6,174 bases of DNA from an uncultured Rickettsiales bacterium (GTDB lineage: Bacteria; Pseudomonadota; Alphaproteobacteria; Rs-D84), in NCBI GenBank assembly GCA_900549365.1, contig UROD01000050.1:1-6174 (forward strand), given 5' to 3'. A program made the position numbers and the translations under genes. Shown here in pieces: positions 5,870-6,174 of this stretch (its first letter is position 1; every line of letters begins with the position of its first letter). The notes beneath the pieces were generated by a model. That model did not search any database. It was given only the letters and a program-made list of their open reading frames with translations, and had not been told where the DNA came from.

Positions 5870-6174
5870 ATGAAAAAAATTGCAGTTTTATCGTTATTGT
5901 GTGCATTGCCCATCGCAGCGGTTGCGGCGGAAAACCCAATGTTTGGGCGTGGCGCGCAAAATTCGCTGGGGCTGTATGTGGCGCAATCCACCGGTGACGG
6001 CACGTTGTTCAAATTGGTTGAACCGTGGCTGTGGGAATTGTCGCCCCAGACACTGTTTATGTTCCAATATGCCCAACCGGTGGAAATTTTCCGCCTGCCG
6101 GCGCGCATAAATTTTGAACTGACGCAAAACGTTGCGTACCATGGTGGACGTGGTCTGTCGTTCTTTGCGGCGGG
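5870..6174 (+). CDS. Exported protein, possibly outer-membrane beta-barrel, 3' end outside the window
   Basis: An open frame begins at the ATG at 5870 and runs off the right edge: 101 full codons and no stop. It opens with a clear Sec signal peptide, Lys-Lys at 2-3, a hydrophobic run to about residue 16 and AVAA before ENPMFG, with cleavage expected around residues 19-21. The mature part alternates polar and hydrophobic residues in stretches such as NSLGLYVAQS, QTLFMFQYAQ and ARINFELTQN, rich in aromatic residues, as in outer-membrane beta-strands. The strand spacing and the phrase QYAQPVEIFRLPAR remind me of PagL-like lipid A deacylases or acyloxyacyl hydrolases. That is only a resemblance, because the catalytic C-terminal part is outside the window. 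No proper Shine-Dalgarno site is present: the GGGG at 5865-5868 is one base from the ATG. The start is supported by the signal peptide and by the adjacent promoter. Confidence 0.75.
   Translation, partial: MKKIAVLSLLCALPIAAVAAENPMFGRGAQNSLGLYVAQSTGDGTLFKLVEPWLWELSPQTLFMFQYAQPVEIFRLPARINFELTQNVAYHGGRGLSFFAA

Noticed and set aside
5739..5939. Small open frames over the heptad palindrome, encoding FKVQ-like repeats on either strand
   Set aside because: The peptide repeat is simply the translation of the heptad array, and the frames run through the terminator or the promoter of the last gene.

Overview
The window looks like chromosomal DNA of a mid-GC Gram-negative bacterium. Supporting signs are two exported proteins with Sec signal peptides, one of them possibly an outer-membrane barrel, and compact gene spacing. 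A glycolytic pyruvate phosphate dikinase suggests a fermentative or anaerobic life. The Cys-rich secreted protein with a C-x2-C-x2-G-Y/W pattern reminds me of uncultured gut Alphaproteobacteria (the Azospirillum-CAG or Enterousia type). That placement comes from memory and is low-confidence. No mobile-element gene, CRISPR array, rRNA or tRNA is visible.

Layout from left to right. Positions 1-848 (+) hold the 3' part of a protein-kinase-like gene whose start lies outside the window. Positions 927-1748 (+) hold a secreted Cys-rich protein with its own candidate promoter. A symmetric hairpin at 1751-1783 ends this gene and also tsaC, which comes from the other side. The minus-strand pair is a small VIT1/CCC1-like membrane protein (2893 to 2399) followed by tsaC (2351 to 1782), with a good promoter in the 47-base gap between them. 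Divergent from this pair, ppdK (3055-5712, +) has a strong promoter and a 70-base leader that carries a direct repeat. A second symmetric terminator follows ppdK. A 99-bp inverted repeat built of five heptads per arm (5740-5838) then fills the gap exactly up to the promoter of a last, 3'-truncated gene for an exported protein (5870 to the end).

Functionally the genes do not form one pathway. ppdK is central carbon metabolism, tsaC is tRNA modification (t6A), the VIT-like protein is probably metal transport, and the two exported proteins and the kinase-like protein are unassigned. The most interesting items are the heptad palindrome after ppdK, the two genes whose promoters sit so close to the ATG that leaderless mRNAs are predicted, the compact kinase-like protein and the Cys-rich exported protein. 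I see no convincing multi-gene novel system.
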